A stretch of DNA of 64,000 bases from contig JBQMRQ010000086.1 in the NCBI GenBank assembly GCA_052174535.1, forward strand, positions 45,627-109,626, read 5' to 3'. A program made the position numbers and the translations under genes. Each line of letters starts with the position of its first letter. Positions within the stretch are counted from its first letter, which is position 1. This document shows, one piece after another, positions 33,111 to 44,334 of this stretch. The DNA comes from Arsenophonus sp052174535 (GTDB taxonomy: Bacteria; Pseudomonadota; Gammaproteobacteria; Enterobacterales; Enterobacteriaceae). The notes beneath the pieces were generated by a model. It ran no database searches and had not been told where the DNA came from. It worked only from the letters and a program-made list of their open reading frames with translations.

Positions 33111-34890
33111 TCAAACACCATGATGGAATATACCGCACAGCTATACTGTCTCTGAAATCTTCATAATCTTAGTATTGCCTTATACTCTGCGATATATGAG
33201 TTTTTTCAGAAATTGAGCCAGGTGCTCGGAATAAATCTCCTAGAAAGTGTAAACTAGGTAAATTCAGAAAACAGTACATCAACTCACGTATTGCATTCTC
33301 TATTTATCTAAAATAATTTATAATTTCTTTCAGAAATTAATGATAATAGACCGATTGAATTTTCATGACACCTCAAAATGGAGGTGTATGAAGCAATATC
33401 TCTAAACTCCTTTCAATCTCAAATTTTTTGGACATGCAAGCATTGTTACTCTTAGGTACGATTATCTGAGTTTTGTAATTCAAGGTAAAACTCTTATGAC
33501 ACTGAATATAGCTTCATTAAGGGATAATAATAAAAAAGTATGCTTGTCGATGAATTTATCACCTATAGAAATTAGAGATAATCTCTATCTTCTTTGCTAT
33601 CTAGGACAAATGCTAAAGATAACTAGGCCGATAAACCTAACGAATACAGGTAAGGATGATGATTTTTATTTTTTTAAAAATATATCCAAGAGGATATTTT
33701 ATCCAGATGTACATTCCCACCACCGTTTTTCTGCTAAAGCTATGAATCAAAATCTCGTAGTTCATGTAAGTTCAAAAATATTGAGTAGTGATTTGTATAG
33801 CAAATTTAAATTTATCAGACTGTAATTCGTAATACATTATTTTCACTATGCTATTTTCTTTATAATTTAACGATAACTAATCCCTATTAACGCTCTATTT
33901 CACGCACAATACGCACTATGCTCTAATGGGATTGGGTATCAACGCAAAATAGTGCATTAAATTATTATCTTTTTTGTATGTCTTGCACAGTTATGATCGA
34001 TAACTCAATCAACATATACCTATTCATATCTCCGTCACTGGTGGCGATCTGAATATTAACATCCTGTGAGCATGAGCTTATTATTAAAATATCGATTAAA
34101 AATTTTGCAAAGCGTTATCATCTGGCTACTATGTCAGAGCGATAACATAGTAAATCCTAGTATTTTTGGTCTTGGAAATATATTTGTCAAAGGAGTTTAA
34201 TGATAGCATTACTTGAAGCGCAGGTACGGATGTTACTGGAAAATATTGGTTCACTAAAAAGACAAAAGAAAGTCGCATAGTGTAAAATACTTTTCGTACG
34301 CTACCTTAAATTAACTACTAGTATTCCTATAAAAACTGCAGCATTAATCATGGGGTGCTTATACTATAATTATTACGATCACAGGACGACTATCAGTATC
34401 GACAGCAGACTCTAAAACAGGAAAAAATGATCCGGGTGCGCTACATTATATCTATATTCCGGCTAGATATTTTAAAATAGTGCGTTATATAGTTTTGCAA
34501 AAATATAAATGAGATACATCTTTATTAAAGATATATAAGGCACTGGAGAGACGTTAGCAAAAAACCAGAAAATTTGAGTTCACTGTTCTGATAAAAGGAT
34601 TCTTGTACACAGATCTGTATAAATGAATTCTGTCTGACGACAGACTACTTTTACCGATCCTAAGCTTAGCAAGAAGACAACGCAATTGTATCAGAAAAAA
34701 TGCATAAAATAAAAACAATAATTATTAAGCTAAAACTAGGATTAGTATCTCTAAAATTAGAGAATTAGGTTAAAGAATACACACTCCAATAAAATTTCAC
34801 TTATAATAAACTCAGTAAATTGATTCTATCTGCTTTTAGTAATAAATAATGGCTTTTATAATCGCTCCTTAAGGAGCGATTTAATTTTTC
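33110..34890 (+). mobile_element. Element E, copy 4 (inserted in an IS1595-family copy)
   Basis: The boundaries are the best defined of all copies, because the host IS1595 sequence continues on both sides. The insert begins at about 'ctagtcaaacacc' and ends with a perfect hairpin and a T tract just before 'ctaggcataaata'. CTAG occurs at both junctions. No intact reading frame exists and the family is unknown. Confidence 0.7.
34860..34890 (+). terminator. Terminator-like hairpin at the 3' end of element E
   Basis: AATCGCTCC and GGAGCGATT pair around a TTAA centre, giving a perfect 22-nt palindrome at 34860-34881. TAATTTTTC follows. Degenerate versions sit at the same place in the copies ending near 1215, 10262 and 28865, so it is part of the element. 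Confidence 0.65.
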
Positions 34891-35345
34891 TAGGCATAAA
34901 TAAATAGCAGTTTTAATCGTCCAAAATTAATAGAGTCAATGTAAGCGATTAAGATTATTGAAGAATTTAATGCAAAATGTATTAGCTATTTTTTAATCTT
35001 ATCATCGATAAGAATGCATCTTTGCTCAGAAATAGGTAAAAGATATAAAATCTTTGTCATTAAGCGTAAAATTAGTTAAGATTGTTTAATAAGATTAAAT
35101 ATTCAGAGAATCTTAATAAGGAATTCTATATTCAAAGTATGAACAGTTATATCAGCTAATTAAAAAATAACTAAGTGAATTCTCTATAGTAGAGAGCCTT
35201 TATTTACCAAATTATCTGCCTTAGAAAAGATTGTTTAAAATAATAATAATTAAAATATAGATGTAGTTAAAATTTCGCTGCAAGCAAAGTAATAATCTTT
35301 GCTAATCTTTGCTAAGATAGCAAAGGTTTACAGTATAGGCGATTA
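34890..35345 (+). mobile_element. IS1595-family element, 3' half (continuation of 32550-33110)
   Basis: It picks up the transposase where 33110 stopped and runs to the end, parallel to 44890-45305. It shares the 'atcatcgataa' region and the 'gattgtttaaaat' end. Many stops. Confidence 0.7.
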
Positions 35346-35404
35346 TATTCTGGAATTTAATAACTAAATTTAAAAAATTTAATAAAATTACAATATAATT
35401 TCTA

Positions 35405-35458
35405 AGGTGTTTCGCACCTGTAATTACAAACGGTTTGGTTTCCGCATTCAATAATGCG
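35405..35458 (+). promoter_or_regulatory. Two small hairpins upstream of ssb
   Basis: AGGTG-TTTCG-CACCT (35405-35419) and CGCATT-CAAT-AATGCG (35443-35458) lie 50-100 bases before the ssb start, in otherwise AT-rich DNA. They could be a leader structure or chance. I saw no LexA-type CTG-N10-CAG box near ssb or near uvrA. Confidence 0.3.
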
Positions 35459-35507
35459 TTAGCATGTTAAATTAGTAATATTAAAATTAATTCATCAGGA
35501 GTATAGA

Positions 35508-36050
35508 ATGGCCAGTAGAGGTGTTAACAAAGTCATACTTATTGGCAACTTAGGACAAGATCCTGAAATTCGTTATATCCCAAATGGTGGTGCGGTTGCG
35601 AATCTTACTCTGGCAACTTCTGAAAGTTGGCGTGATAAGCAAAGTGGCGAAATGCGGGAAAAAAAAGAATGGCACCGCGTTGTAATTTTTGGCAAGCTAG
35701 CAGAAGTAGCAGGTGAATATTTACGTAAAGGTTCACAAGTTTACATCGAAGGTTTATTACAAACTCGTAAATGGCAAGACCAAAATGGTCAAGATCGCTA
35801 CACTACTGAAGTAATAGTAAATATTACTGGTAGCATGCAAATGCTAGGGACACGTGGCGGTTTACAAGAAGGTATATTACAAAATAATTCAGCTAGTAGT
35901 GGTTGGGCACAAACACAACAGTCGCAACAATCACAACAAGCTCAGCAATTTAGTGGTAATACGCCAGCGCCTGTTTTCCATTCTAGTAAAGTTACTGACT
36001 CTATATCAGATGAGTCAACAATTGATTTCGATGATGACATTCCGTTTTAA
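35508..36050 (+). CDS. ssb: Single-stranded DNA-binding protein
   Basis: SSB coats single-stranded DNA in replication, repair and recombination, and recruits partners through its C-terminal tip. The product is 180 residues (E. coli 178). Residues 1-115 form the OB fold and are nearly identical to E. coli (ASRGVNKVILIGNLGQDPE; LATSESWRDK; EWHRVVIFGKLAEVA; TRKWQDQNGQDRYTTEV). A Gln/Ser-rich linker (QTQQSQQSQQAQQ) follows, ending in the acidic tip FDDDIPF. AGGAG lies upstream of the ATG. Holding a perfect tip although HolC, one of its usual partners, is dead suggests other partners keep it under selection. Confidence 0.98.
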   Translation: MASRGVNKVILIGNLGQDPEIRYIPNGGAVANLTLATSESWRDKQSGEMREKKEWHRVVIFGKLAEVAGEYLRKGSQVYIEGLLQTRKWQDQNGQDRYTTEVIVNITGSMQMLGTRGGLQEGILQNNSASSGWAQTQQSQQSQQAQQFSGNTPAPVFHSSKVTDSISDESTIDFDDDIPF

Positions 36051-37769
36051 AATATCATTAAAGCATCAATAGTAGTTGTAAACAGTTATCGATCGCCAAT
36101 TTTTATGATTATAATGCTGTTTATAACAATTTTATTTTTTATTTTAGTAGAGGATAAAAGTTTTAATCGTTTTTTATAGGACTTGTGTATTATAATTTAT
36201 TTATATATTTGTGTATATGAAATTTTATAAAAAGAAAACTTATGGAGAAAATATGACGATAAGTAATTAATGGTTGAGAGCAGAAATGGTAAGCTGAAAG
36301 ATAAAATGCTGACTAAATAAGTCAGCAAGTGTGATTATTTGTTTTGGTGAGACTGAAAGGTAAAGTAATCTTCAGTATAGTTATTACTAACATTGAAAAG
36401 ATGATAGGATATATAGTGGAACGTGTCGTTTTAATTAACTTAAAAAATGTTTGTAATATAGCGTACTTCTCGTTGAGAAGTTGTAGTATTACAGAAACTT
36501 TAAAATAGTCAAATACATCCAGAAGCAATAGTTGATTAATGCATAAATATTTAAATAGTTTATTTAAACTGATTGGGAAATTACTTGCAATGTATAGGTA
36601 AAAGCTAGTGAGATATTATAGTCATTTGAAACTTATCTTTTCCATAAGATTAGGATTGGAAAAGATATCCGTGATGAAATACGTTTTTATGTCTTCTTTT
36701 TGCTAATTAAAAATTAGTAGAAGCAAGTAGCAATAGGGAGGAGAGTTCACACTTGAAAAGGTTTTATCTTATTCTAAATTGTGCATAGGAAGTAGGTAAT
36801 TAAAAAGTAATAATCTGTTTAAATCTAATTATGTAGATATGATACCCATAGGATTTAGAGATGAAAATATAATATGGAAAATGAATATCAAATAATAATG
36901 AACCTAAAGTATTATTGCGTTAATTTATATGCAAGATTATATATTCCAAGATTATATTTATAATTAAATTATCGTTATTATTTATTTGCCAAATAAGTAA
37001 ATTGCTAAAAGCAAAAATAACAAATTTAATTTTATAAAAGGAATAAAAGATGTATCGCTAAAAATTATAAGATAGGCAGAAAAACTAAAAACCAATTATC
37101 TACCGAATTATTTCGGTGATAAAGGAATTGATAAAAGTTGTTAAAAAATTGAATCCGTGGTAATATATTACAGTTATCGTATTAAGTAGTAGTAGTAGAT
37201 AATTACGTATAAATGGACAAAGCAGTTTTGTTCCTTACCTTGTTAAGGAAAGGAAATAGGTATAATTTATGATTTACATAAAACCGTACAAAATGGTGAT
37301 ATAGGGCTAATTTTTAGCTTCATCGTGATGCTGAGATGATATTAGCTTATAAATTACATCTGATTTAACAGATATATGACAAGGATAGCTATATCTAGAG
37401 GTTATAGTGACTGATTTATGAGCACTAATGGAATAGGTTATTTAAATCGTTCGCAATTCTTCTAATTAATAATGTATTGCTAGATAAAATTAAGTTTATT
37501 AGATTTAAATTTAGGACATGGAAAACTTTCTCATCGTTGCTTCATTACCCACCAATTGTCTGATAGTGTATATTGTTAATTTGTATATTTTTTCTAGTTC
37601 ACTGGCTTTAATAAAAAAGAATTTGTTTTCAGTTTTATTAAAAGGATTTTTCTATTTTCTAAAATAGATATTAATTAATTATATTTTGATAATCCTTATC
37701 GTATTATTTTTAATATTATTCCTATTTTCTCTCAATCAATGAGAGTTGTTTAAAAAAGAATTAAGAGTT
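36051..37769. other. 1.7 kb without a recognisable gene
   Basis: This is highly AT-rich. A run of 68 open codons on the minus strand (36322-36528) ends inside a terminator-like hairpin and could be the tail of a vanished minus-strand gene, but no family was recognised. On the plus strand, a broken stretch reading LPNYFGDKGIDKS near 37095 resembles a segment of TruD, but flanking residues did not support that. Confidence 0.4.
36296..36330 (-). terminator. Terminator-like hairpin, minus strand
   Basis: TGCTGACT and AGTCAGCA pair around AAATA (36307-36327). Read on the minus strand it is followed by TTTTATCTTTC, the layout of an intrinsic terminator for a gene to the right. It may also act back-to-back for ssb. 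Confidence 0.5.
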
Positions 37770-38690
37770 TAGTTTTTCTTGTGATGAATTCTAAATATGT
37801 ATAGATGTCCTGTATCTGTATTACCTCATCATTGATAGCTATCATAATATTGATTTGTGGATAATTTCTGATTGTACAGTTAAACATATTAATGCAGAGA
37901 GATATAAAGCTCTTTACTAGAATTAAAATAATAGCTTTGTAAACTATTTTTTATGTATCTATTAAATCTCTCAACCATATCATTCATTTGGAGGATGAAT
38001 GATTAGGATAACTCAATATTCTATATTAAGCTCTGCAAACAAAAGATCGAATTCTTGTTTTCTGGTTTCTGAATATTTTTTGCAAATTAAAAATATGATC
38101 TGTAAATTATTCGCTATTATTTATAAATTTATTATAGTGGATGAATAACCATGAAATATACTCGTTTAAAATCATATAAGAATCGTCAAGAATTGCCTTA
38201 GGGTTAGAGGTATTCTAAAGACGGATAAACTTATTAAGAAACGCGATCTATATTTATGAAAAAATAGTCGTAAAGTTTAGTATAGTATTTGTATAAGATA
38301 TTTCAATATACGTGCAAGTAAGCAGATGTATAGCTTTTAAACACTTTATGTTTTAGTTTAGTGCTTCTTCCATCATTTTCACGTAGATTCTTCCTCTGTC
38401 ACTACAGAGGAACCATGCAGTTCTCGGATGGATTGCTAGTAGATATCTCCTCGAGAAGAAGAGATTTTCGCAAGAAAATGATTATAGATTCTTGATTGAG
38501 GTGAAAGAGAATCGTTCAGAAAACAATAAAAAGAATATAGCTGTGATAATCAACATGATCTCGTTTTTACTCTATAAAAGTAGTAATTGATATATGCGAT
38601 AACGCTTATCTAAAATAAATGCAAACTTTTTATTTCATCTGAAGAGTACCTTTGATTTAGGTGTTCTAGTTATCTGATGATATGAAGTTT
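37770..38690 (-). mobile_element. Dead IS481-family element, copy on minus strand
   Basis: It follows 51020-51965 nearly end to end, including 'attgtacagttaaac', the 'ttaaatctctcaacc' region and the N-terminal zone near 38570. All frames are broken. Confidence 0.65.
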
Positions 38691-39459
38691 CATTATCATG
38701 GTTATTTCCTTAACTATACAATTAGTATAGTAGCCATATTGCCATGAATAGAGCTGTCCTATAGGAATCTATATAATGATTTAGGACTAAACAGATATGA
38801 ATTAACTGATCATGAAGAGGATGTCTAGTGACACACACGAGAGAACTTATTATTAATTTTTTCATTCCATTTTTATTTCATTAAGGAAATAAGTAGTTTT
38901 ATCTATTGATCTTAAATGGATAAATCCCTCTTTTTACTATTTTTTACTAAAAATCAGTATACCTTCTTTTATTTTAGTTAGTGAGTACCTTATCGTTTTT
39001 AATATCAGTTTTAATTGTGCTTCAATATTATTAAGAATATTGTGCGTTATTTTGGTTAATGCAGCCTCTGTTACTTCCCGCTTATTGTTACTATGGATAT
39101 CCACTAAAATCTTAATTTTTTGTTTAGTCTTTTGAGTTTACTGAGACACGTATTTTTTATTGGTTTAATCATTATGGATTCTTCTGCTAGAGAAGAAGGG
39201 GAGGGGGATCGGGTTAATTGGTGTACCTAATTTTCCATTTTTAATGCTTTTAGACGTTAGATTGATCAGTATGGTATTCATGATAAATTTACTTTGATTG
39301 GTAAAATTGGCAAAAAAAGGGGGTTTACTATTGCAGTGGCTATTTTTAGAGTGTTTTTATTAATTTGGATTTATTGTTCATCATTTACTTATACTTAAAA
39401 TCCGTTTACTTCTATCTGCTCTAATTTGTGATAAAGCTATTAATTTTTATATAAATGCA
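38691..39459. other. No assigned gene; one open minus-strand stretch
   Basis: The minus strand is open for 66 codons (38940-39137) without an ATG. It encodes a Lys/Ile-rich peptide containing HSNNKREVTEAALTKI and NNIEAQLKLILK. It looks like a gene remnant, but I cannot name the family. The rest is T-rich on the plus strand with no other signal. Confidence 0.35.
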
Positions 39460-40115
39460 GCTACCCATTGAGAATGGGTAGTTACTTTTTTGTAGGAAAT
39501 TTCAAACAACTTCTGAATTTAAATTGTTCTAGTTTCAAATAATCTTTTCCAGGCTAAATAAATTCGGTAAATAAAACCATCCTCAATCATGTGAATTTAT
39601 TTAGTCCATTCTTTTAATGCTTAATATAATTTTATATTTTAAATATGAAAATTCTTACTAATAACTTTTTGATTACTCAATCTTATTAGACGATAGTGAC
39701 TAATGTCATGCTTATTGGCAAAGGTTTTATAGTATTAAGTTCCATTTAAGCAAAGAATGGACTCATTAATCGATGATCGATTCAAGCAAACAGATAAGTG
39801 ATCTGCATTAAACACTTTAAGATTTCATTTCTTAGATGAACCCTCATTTAATCTCTGGCGATTAAGACCGTGATTTGTTCTTTTCTTTTGTCTTCTCTTC
39901 CTCCGCATTTTTACTTTTCTATGTGAAATATAACCCCCCTCTTTTCATGGATTTAGAGGAAAATGTTTCATTAATTTCAACACCACCACTTAGTGAACTT
40001 ATGTTGCAAGGAACAAAAAGAGTCTCTTTTATCTGTATGATTCTTTGCTTTTCCATAAAAGCTTTGTAGTGAAAATTTTTCATACAAAATAATGGATTTC
40101 TACCAATAATCTTTT
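39460..40115 (-). mobile_element. IS1595-family fragment (3' two thirds), minus strand
   Basis: The reverse complement matches 44650-45305. Near 39955-40010 it keeps the complement of the EIDKTFFPE active-site region. The N-terminal third is missing. Confidence 0.65.
39461..39491 (+). terminator. Strong hairpin at the edge of an IS1595 remnant
   Basis: CTACCCATT-GAG-AATGGGTAG is a perfect 9-bp stem followed by TTACTTTTTT. It has the form of an intrinsic terminator for plus-strand transcription coming from 38.7-39.4 kb, where no gene is recognised. Confidence 0.55.
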
Positions 40116-41400
40116 ACAAAATAGGGAAGATGATCCTCCTTGCATGAATTAATTAGTAATAGTGACAGGTAGCTGATAGTATCGCTGTTAAAACGGTTCT
40201 GGAAGGCATTGCTGTGACAAGTATGTAAACACTGCCTTGTTGATTGGGTGTTGTCAACGACCATCGTCTATAACGGTTATATGTCATCGCGAACCATACA
40301 AAATGATATTGGCTATATTGAGATTAAATTGCATAAGGTTTATAAGTCGTAGAGGCGACAGAACATGTTTCAAGAGCTTATTTTGTATGCAGCCTTATCT
40401 AAAAGCGTACAAAAGCAGTAAAGAGAGGGATATTGCTACCATGTTTACAGCAACTTCTCCTTCAGTAATTTTTACGAATCCCTAATGGCGATTATTGGTA
40501 AAAAACACATGGTCTTCTACTAATATAATCAGCAAACTGAAATAGAAATCGCTTAAAGAGCACAGGCAATATAGTACTTGCGTAATTTAAGTGATACTAT
40601 TATATTTAATTCTTATTTGAAGAAATAAGCTGCTCTATCAGGCAGCTGATCATCTTTATTTGCTAATTTAATTTGCAATAGTGTATATATGGACGTAAGG
40701 ATCTTATTGCGGTCGATGATGGTTCTAGAAAGTTAGAATTGAAATAAGCTGAACTTATTAATGGCCTAAAACAAACTGCTTAATCGTATTTCCCAGGTTT
40801 CTTATGGTGTGGGGTACTCTTAGTTTTAGAAGGTAATAGAAAAGATATTTATGGGGACACGCAGCACTAATTCTGTTTGGTGTAGAAAACAATTCATCCG
40901 GACCTTCACTTCGGAAAGGTAACAACAGAAAGTTAATGGTGATCTTAGTGAAGTATGGCTAGCAGAAAATTACGATGCTTCCAATAAAGCTTTTGATATT
41001 TTTGTTTGAAATCTTATCATAAAAGGGTGTTCTGCAGCGACGAGGAAGCTGAAAAAAGATATAAAAGAGTTGCTGATATTTCTATAATTATCAGTTAGGG
41101 GCGTTTGATATCAATAAGAATTACTAATTTGACTTGAATTGGATTTTGTAAAAGTAAGTCTATTAAGCTAATAGGTGTGAAGTATTGTGCTTCGAAAAAC
41201 AATCCTTTAATTTTATTTAAGCTGCTCTCAGCATGTTTAAAAAACGGAAATCATCTTAGGGGATGAGCTTTGATACTATAGTTAGTAAACAACATTTAAT
41301 TTAATGAGGGAGAACAGGTTTACGAAGCATTAGAGTGGAGCTTGATCGTTATAAACTAGATTTGCTAATAACTTAAATTAATAAGCTAACAAATTAGCTG
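40115..41400 (+). mobile_element. Dead IS256-family element, plus strand
   Basis: It is colinear with 42925-44265 and 52385-53645. Residual transposase readings include GYIEIKLHK near 40312 and VDDGSRKLELK near 40713, followed by AELINGLKQ. These correspond to the regions before and after the second catalytic Asp. Stops and frameshifts throughout. Confidence 0.65.
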
Positions 41401-41573
41401 AAAACGGTCAACAATTGCTTATTATTGCCTAATAAGCTAAAGTTGATTGTGTTTTAGCTATTGCACTGATTTAGCATAAAAATTTCTATAAAATAACATC
41501 AATACCAATAACTAATAATAAATATACTCAGTGGTAATAATTTACCGCTGATTACTATTAACACTTACTAATA

Positions 41574-42554
41574 TTAAGCTAGTTCTATAGAAAAAGAGAT
41601 AACATCACTAATTTTTTCTGCATTTAGAATGCACATAACTAACCGATCAATACCTAAAGCAACGCCAGAGCAATCAGGAATAATTTTATCTAGTGCAGCA
41701 AGATAACGCTCATCAATAGGTTGTTCTGGTAAACCCATTTTTTTGCGTATTTGATTATCATGTTCAAAACGTTTTCTCTGTTCTTCTGCATCAGTCAACT
41801 CACGAAAACCATTAGCTAATTCAATACCTTTAAAATAAACTTCAAAACGCTCAGCAACGCGGTGATCTTCTTTACTAATTTTAGCTAAAGCTGCCTGTGA
41901 AGCAGGCAAATGATAGATAACGGTAGGTTTATATTTACCTAAATTAGGTTCAACACCCATAGTAAATAAAAATTGTAATAACACATCTTTATTTTCTTCT
42001 TTTTCCGTATTATTTAAACCTAATTGCACTGCTGCATCATATAATTGTTTTTTTTCTAATTCTAGTGCTATTGGATCAATATTCAGGTAACGCTGAAAGG
42101 CCTGTTGATATGATATCCGTTCAGTTGGTTGGCAGTCCAAAATCTGTTGTAAAAAATCATCCACTTCATCAATAAGAAGATACATGTCATAATGAGGTCG
42201 ATACCATTCAAGCATAGTAAATTCTGGATTATGGTAACGCCCCCTTTCTTTATTACGAAAAGCTTTAATTATCTGATATATAGGCCCACTATTGGCCGCT
42301 AATAAACGTTTCATATGATATTTAGGGCTAGTTATCATATACAATTTAGTGTTGGTAGCGATTACCGGAGGAATAAATTGGGTTTCAAATGATAAGAGAT
42401 GAATATCTGTTACTGTAAATTTACTTAATATAGGCGTCTCTACTTCTACTATTCCTCTATCAATGAAAAAACGTCTGATTTCAGCAATAATCTTGGCTCT
42501 TTTCAATAAGTTATTGATAGATGCCCTCGGTTGCCAATTCACTATCTCACTCAT
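41574..42554 (-). CDS. epmA: Elongation factor P--(R)-beta-lysine ligase EpmA (GenX/PoxA)
   Basis: EpmA attaches (R)-beta-lysine to a conserved Lys of elongation factor P, helping ribosomes through polyproline. The protein is 326 residues (E. coli 325), a class II LysRS-like catalytic core lacking the anticodon domain. Motif regions are FIDRGIVEVETP, SPKYHMKRLL, FRNKERGRYHNPEFTMLEWY and the C-terminal SGVALGIDRLVM. The ATG at 42554 has GGAG at good spacing. In E. coli the gene lies near mscM-psd; here it is isolated among dead elements, so the block has been rearranged. The substrate also needs EpmB, which is not in this window. Confidence 0.96.
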   Translation of the reverse strand: MSEIVNWQPRASINNLLKRAKIIAEIRRFFIDRGIVEVETPILSKFTVTDIHLLSFETQFIPPVIATNTKLYMITSPKYHMKRLLAANSGPIYQIIKAFRNKERGRYHNPEFTMLEWYRPHYDMYLLIDEVDDFLQQILDCQPTERISYQQAFQRYLNIDPIALELEKKQLYDAAVQLGLNNTEKEENKDVLLQFLFTMGVEPNLGKYKPTVIYHLPASQAALAKISKEDHRVAERFEVYFKGIELANGFRELTDAEEQRKRFEHDNQIRKKMGLPEQPIDERYLAALDKIIPDCSGVALGIDRLVMCILNAEKISDVISFSIELA

Positions 42555-42924
42555 TATAAAAACTCCAAAAAAAGAATAAAACGCGCTAATTTATACTAGC
42601 CTATAAATAAGTAAATAAATGCTTCATATTATTAATCTCATTACTTTATATATAAATAATAAAGTTACTTTTGGTAAGAGTAATAGTAAGAAAAACTAAA
42701 ATATTAATTAGTTGAAATAAATAATTAAAATTAGCTATAAGTACACTACTTTATATATTTTCTATTATAGCTGAATTATGAAAATATTTCAACTAAAAAT
42801 TAATAAACTATAAAAATAAATTCAAATAACATCAATACGTTAAAATAATTTAAAAGTTATTTTTAATTATCAAATTAATAAAATAATTATTCTAAAGTTA
42901 TGTTTATTTTTAGTGTATGTGGAT
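42555..42924. other. AT-rich spacer, no recognisable gene
   Basis: This stretch upstream of epmA is almost wholly A and T. No frame, hairpin with T tract or homology was noticed. The epmA promoter must lie here. Confidence 0.4.
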
Positions 42925-44265
42925 TTCAGAGATGCTAGTATATCCTGCTAATTGATTTCATAAATGATTTCAATATCAGAGAGATGATATGCCATGAAAG
43001 TCTATCCTATAGGTGATATCCGAAAATTAGATATTACTCTCTTATCCCCTTGCATGAACGCATCCGTAATAGTGTTCCAGGAAACTGATACACTTCTGTT
43101 GAAGCTGATTTTGAAGTTATTATTTACGATAAATATGCTAAATACTTTTTAGCGCTAGACAGCCTATAAAGCGTCCTTTGTAATAATTATTTCCTGAGCA
43201 AATCATATAGACTGATATTAGGAATATTGGAATTAAAGTACTTAAAGTTAAGAGATATCTCACAGCGCCAGCGAAATATTCTTCTAAAGCTCATTGTTCC
43301 CGCCTTATCTAAAACGTATAAAACCTTAAAGAGTTATTGGAATGTTTGTACCTGCTAGTCGTATTTAACGATAATTTTTATAAATTTATAAAGCGTTTCT
43401 TGATAAAAAGTATATGTTCTCTTTGCTAGCGCTATTAGCAGACTGAAGCAGCAATAACTTAAAGAGTACAGGCAATGGATGCCTGCATGATTTAAGCGAT
43501 ATGCGTTACATTTATTTCTTGATAGATGCCATATAAACATTCTGTTAGGCAAGTAATTGCTTTTGCCTACTAGTTATTATTGGCATCACTAAGAGTGAAC
43601 ATAAGGAGCTAGGTTACTTATAGAAGATTCTTATTAAGAATAAGAATAGAACTAGGCCTAACTTCCTCAATGAGCCATCTGCGAGCAATTAGTTTAATCT
43701 TATTTATAAACTTCCTATGAGAGAGACGGAAGGGGGTCCCCCTTGATTTTTAGAATGCGATAGCAAAGATATTCCAGGACATGTAGCATCATCAACGCTG
43801 TTGATATACAAAACATCTAATATATTGTTTTTGCTCTTAAAAAAGAGGAACTAAAAGTTAAGATTGAGGTAGGAGAGTTATATTACCAAAGAGCTTTAAT
43901 GCTAATAATAAATCTCTTTGTGTTTATTAGCAATATTCAGCGTATAATCTACTGCTTAGAAAGTTTAGAAAAATTGACAAGAAAGCTGACATTCTATTAT
44001 TTTCTGTCAGCGCGTACTAGACATCATAAGAACGACGAATCCAATTTAAATTAGCTTTAAGACTTAAATTAGCTTTAAGACAGTATGGTTATGAAATTGA
44101 CGCACAAAGCACTGTAGTTCAAAAAATAATTTTAATGGTATTGAGTTGCTTTTATCTGCTCAGAAAATTTGAAATATAGTAAGTTACATGGTGAGTATAA
44201 AACTACGATAATTTAATTCGGAGATTTTTTATGAGCTGATTACTATTTTATACTCTCTGCGATAA
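42925..44265 (+). mobile_element. Dead IS256-family element, reference copy
   Basis: This copy gives the family assignment. The plus strand reads YIYFLIDA (first catalytic Asp region), then LLVIIGITKSEHKELGYL, the usual IS256 segment after it. At 44026-44046 it reads IRTTNPI, the IS256 hallmark before the catalytic Glu. Many stops and several frame changes separate these. It holds an 18-bp perfect tandem duplication (44046-44081). Confidence 0.75.
44046..44081. repeat. 18-bp perfect tandem duplication in the IS256 remnant
   Basis: The unit ttaaattagctttaagac occurs twice in a row (44046-44063, 44064-44081). It is absent from the parallel position in the other copies, so it arose after insertion. 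Confidence 0.9.
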
Positions 44266-44334
44266 TATTAATTTCAGACTATGTTAACAAATGGTTGTTG
44301 GTAGAAACCTCTTTATACTATATAAGAAAGTTTC

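Noticed and set aside
37090..37200. truD pseudogene
   Set aside because: Only LPNYFGDKG resembles TruD; flanking residues did not align in any frame.
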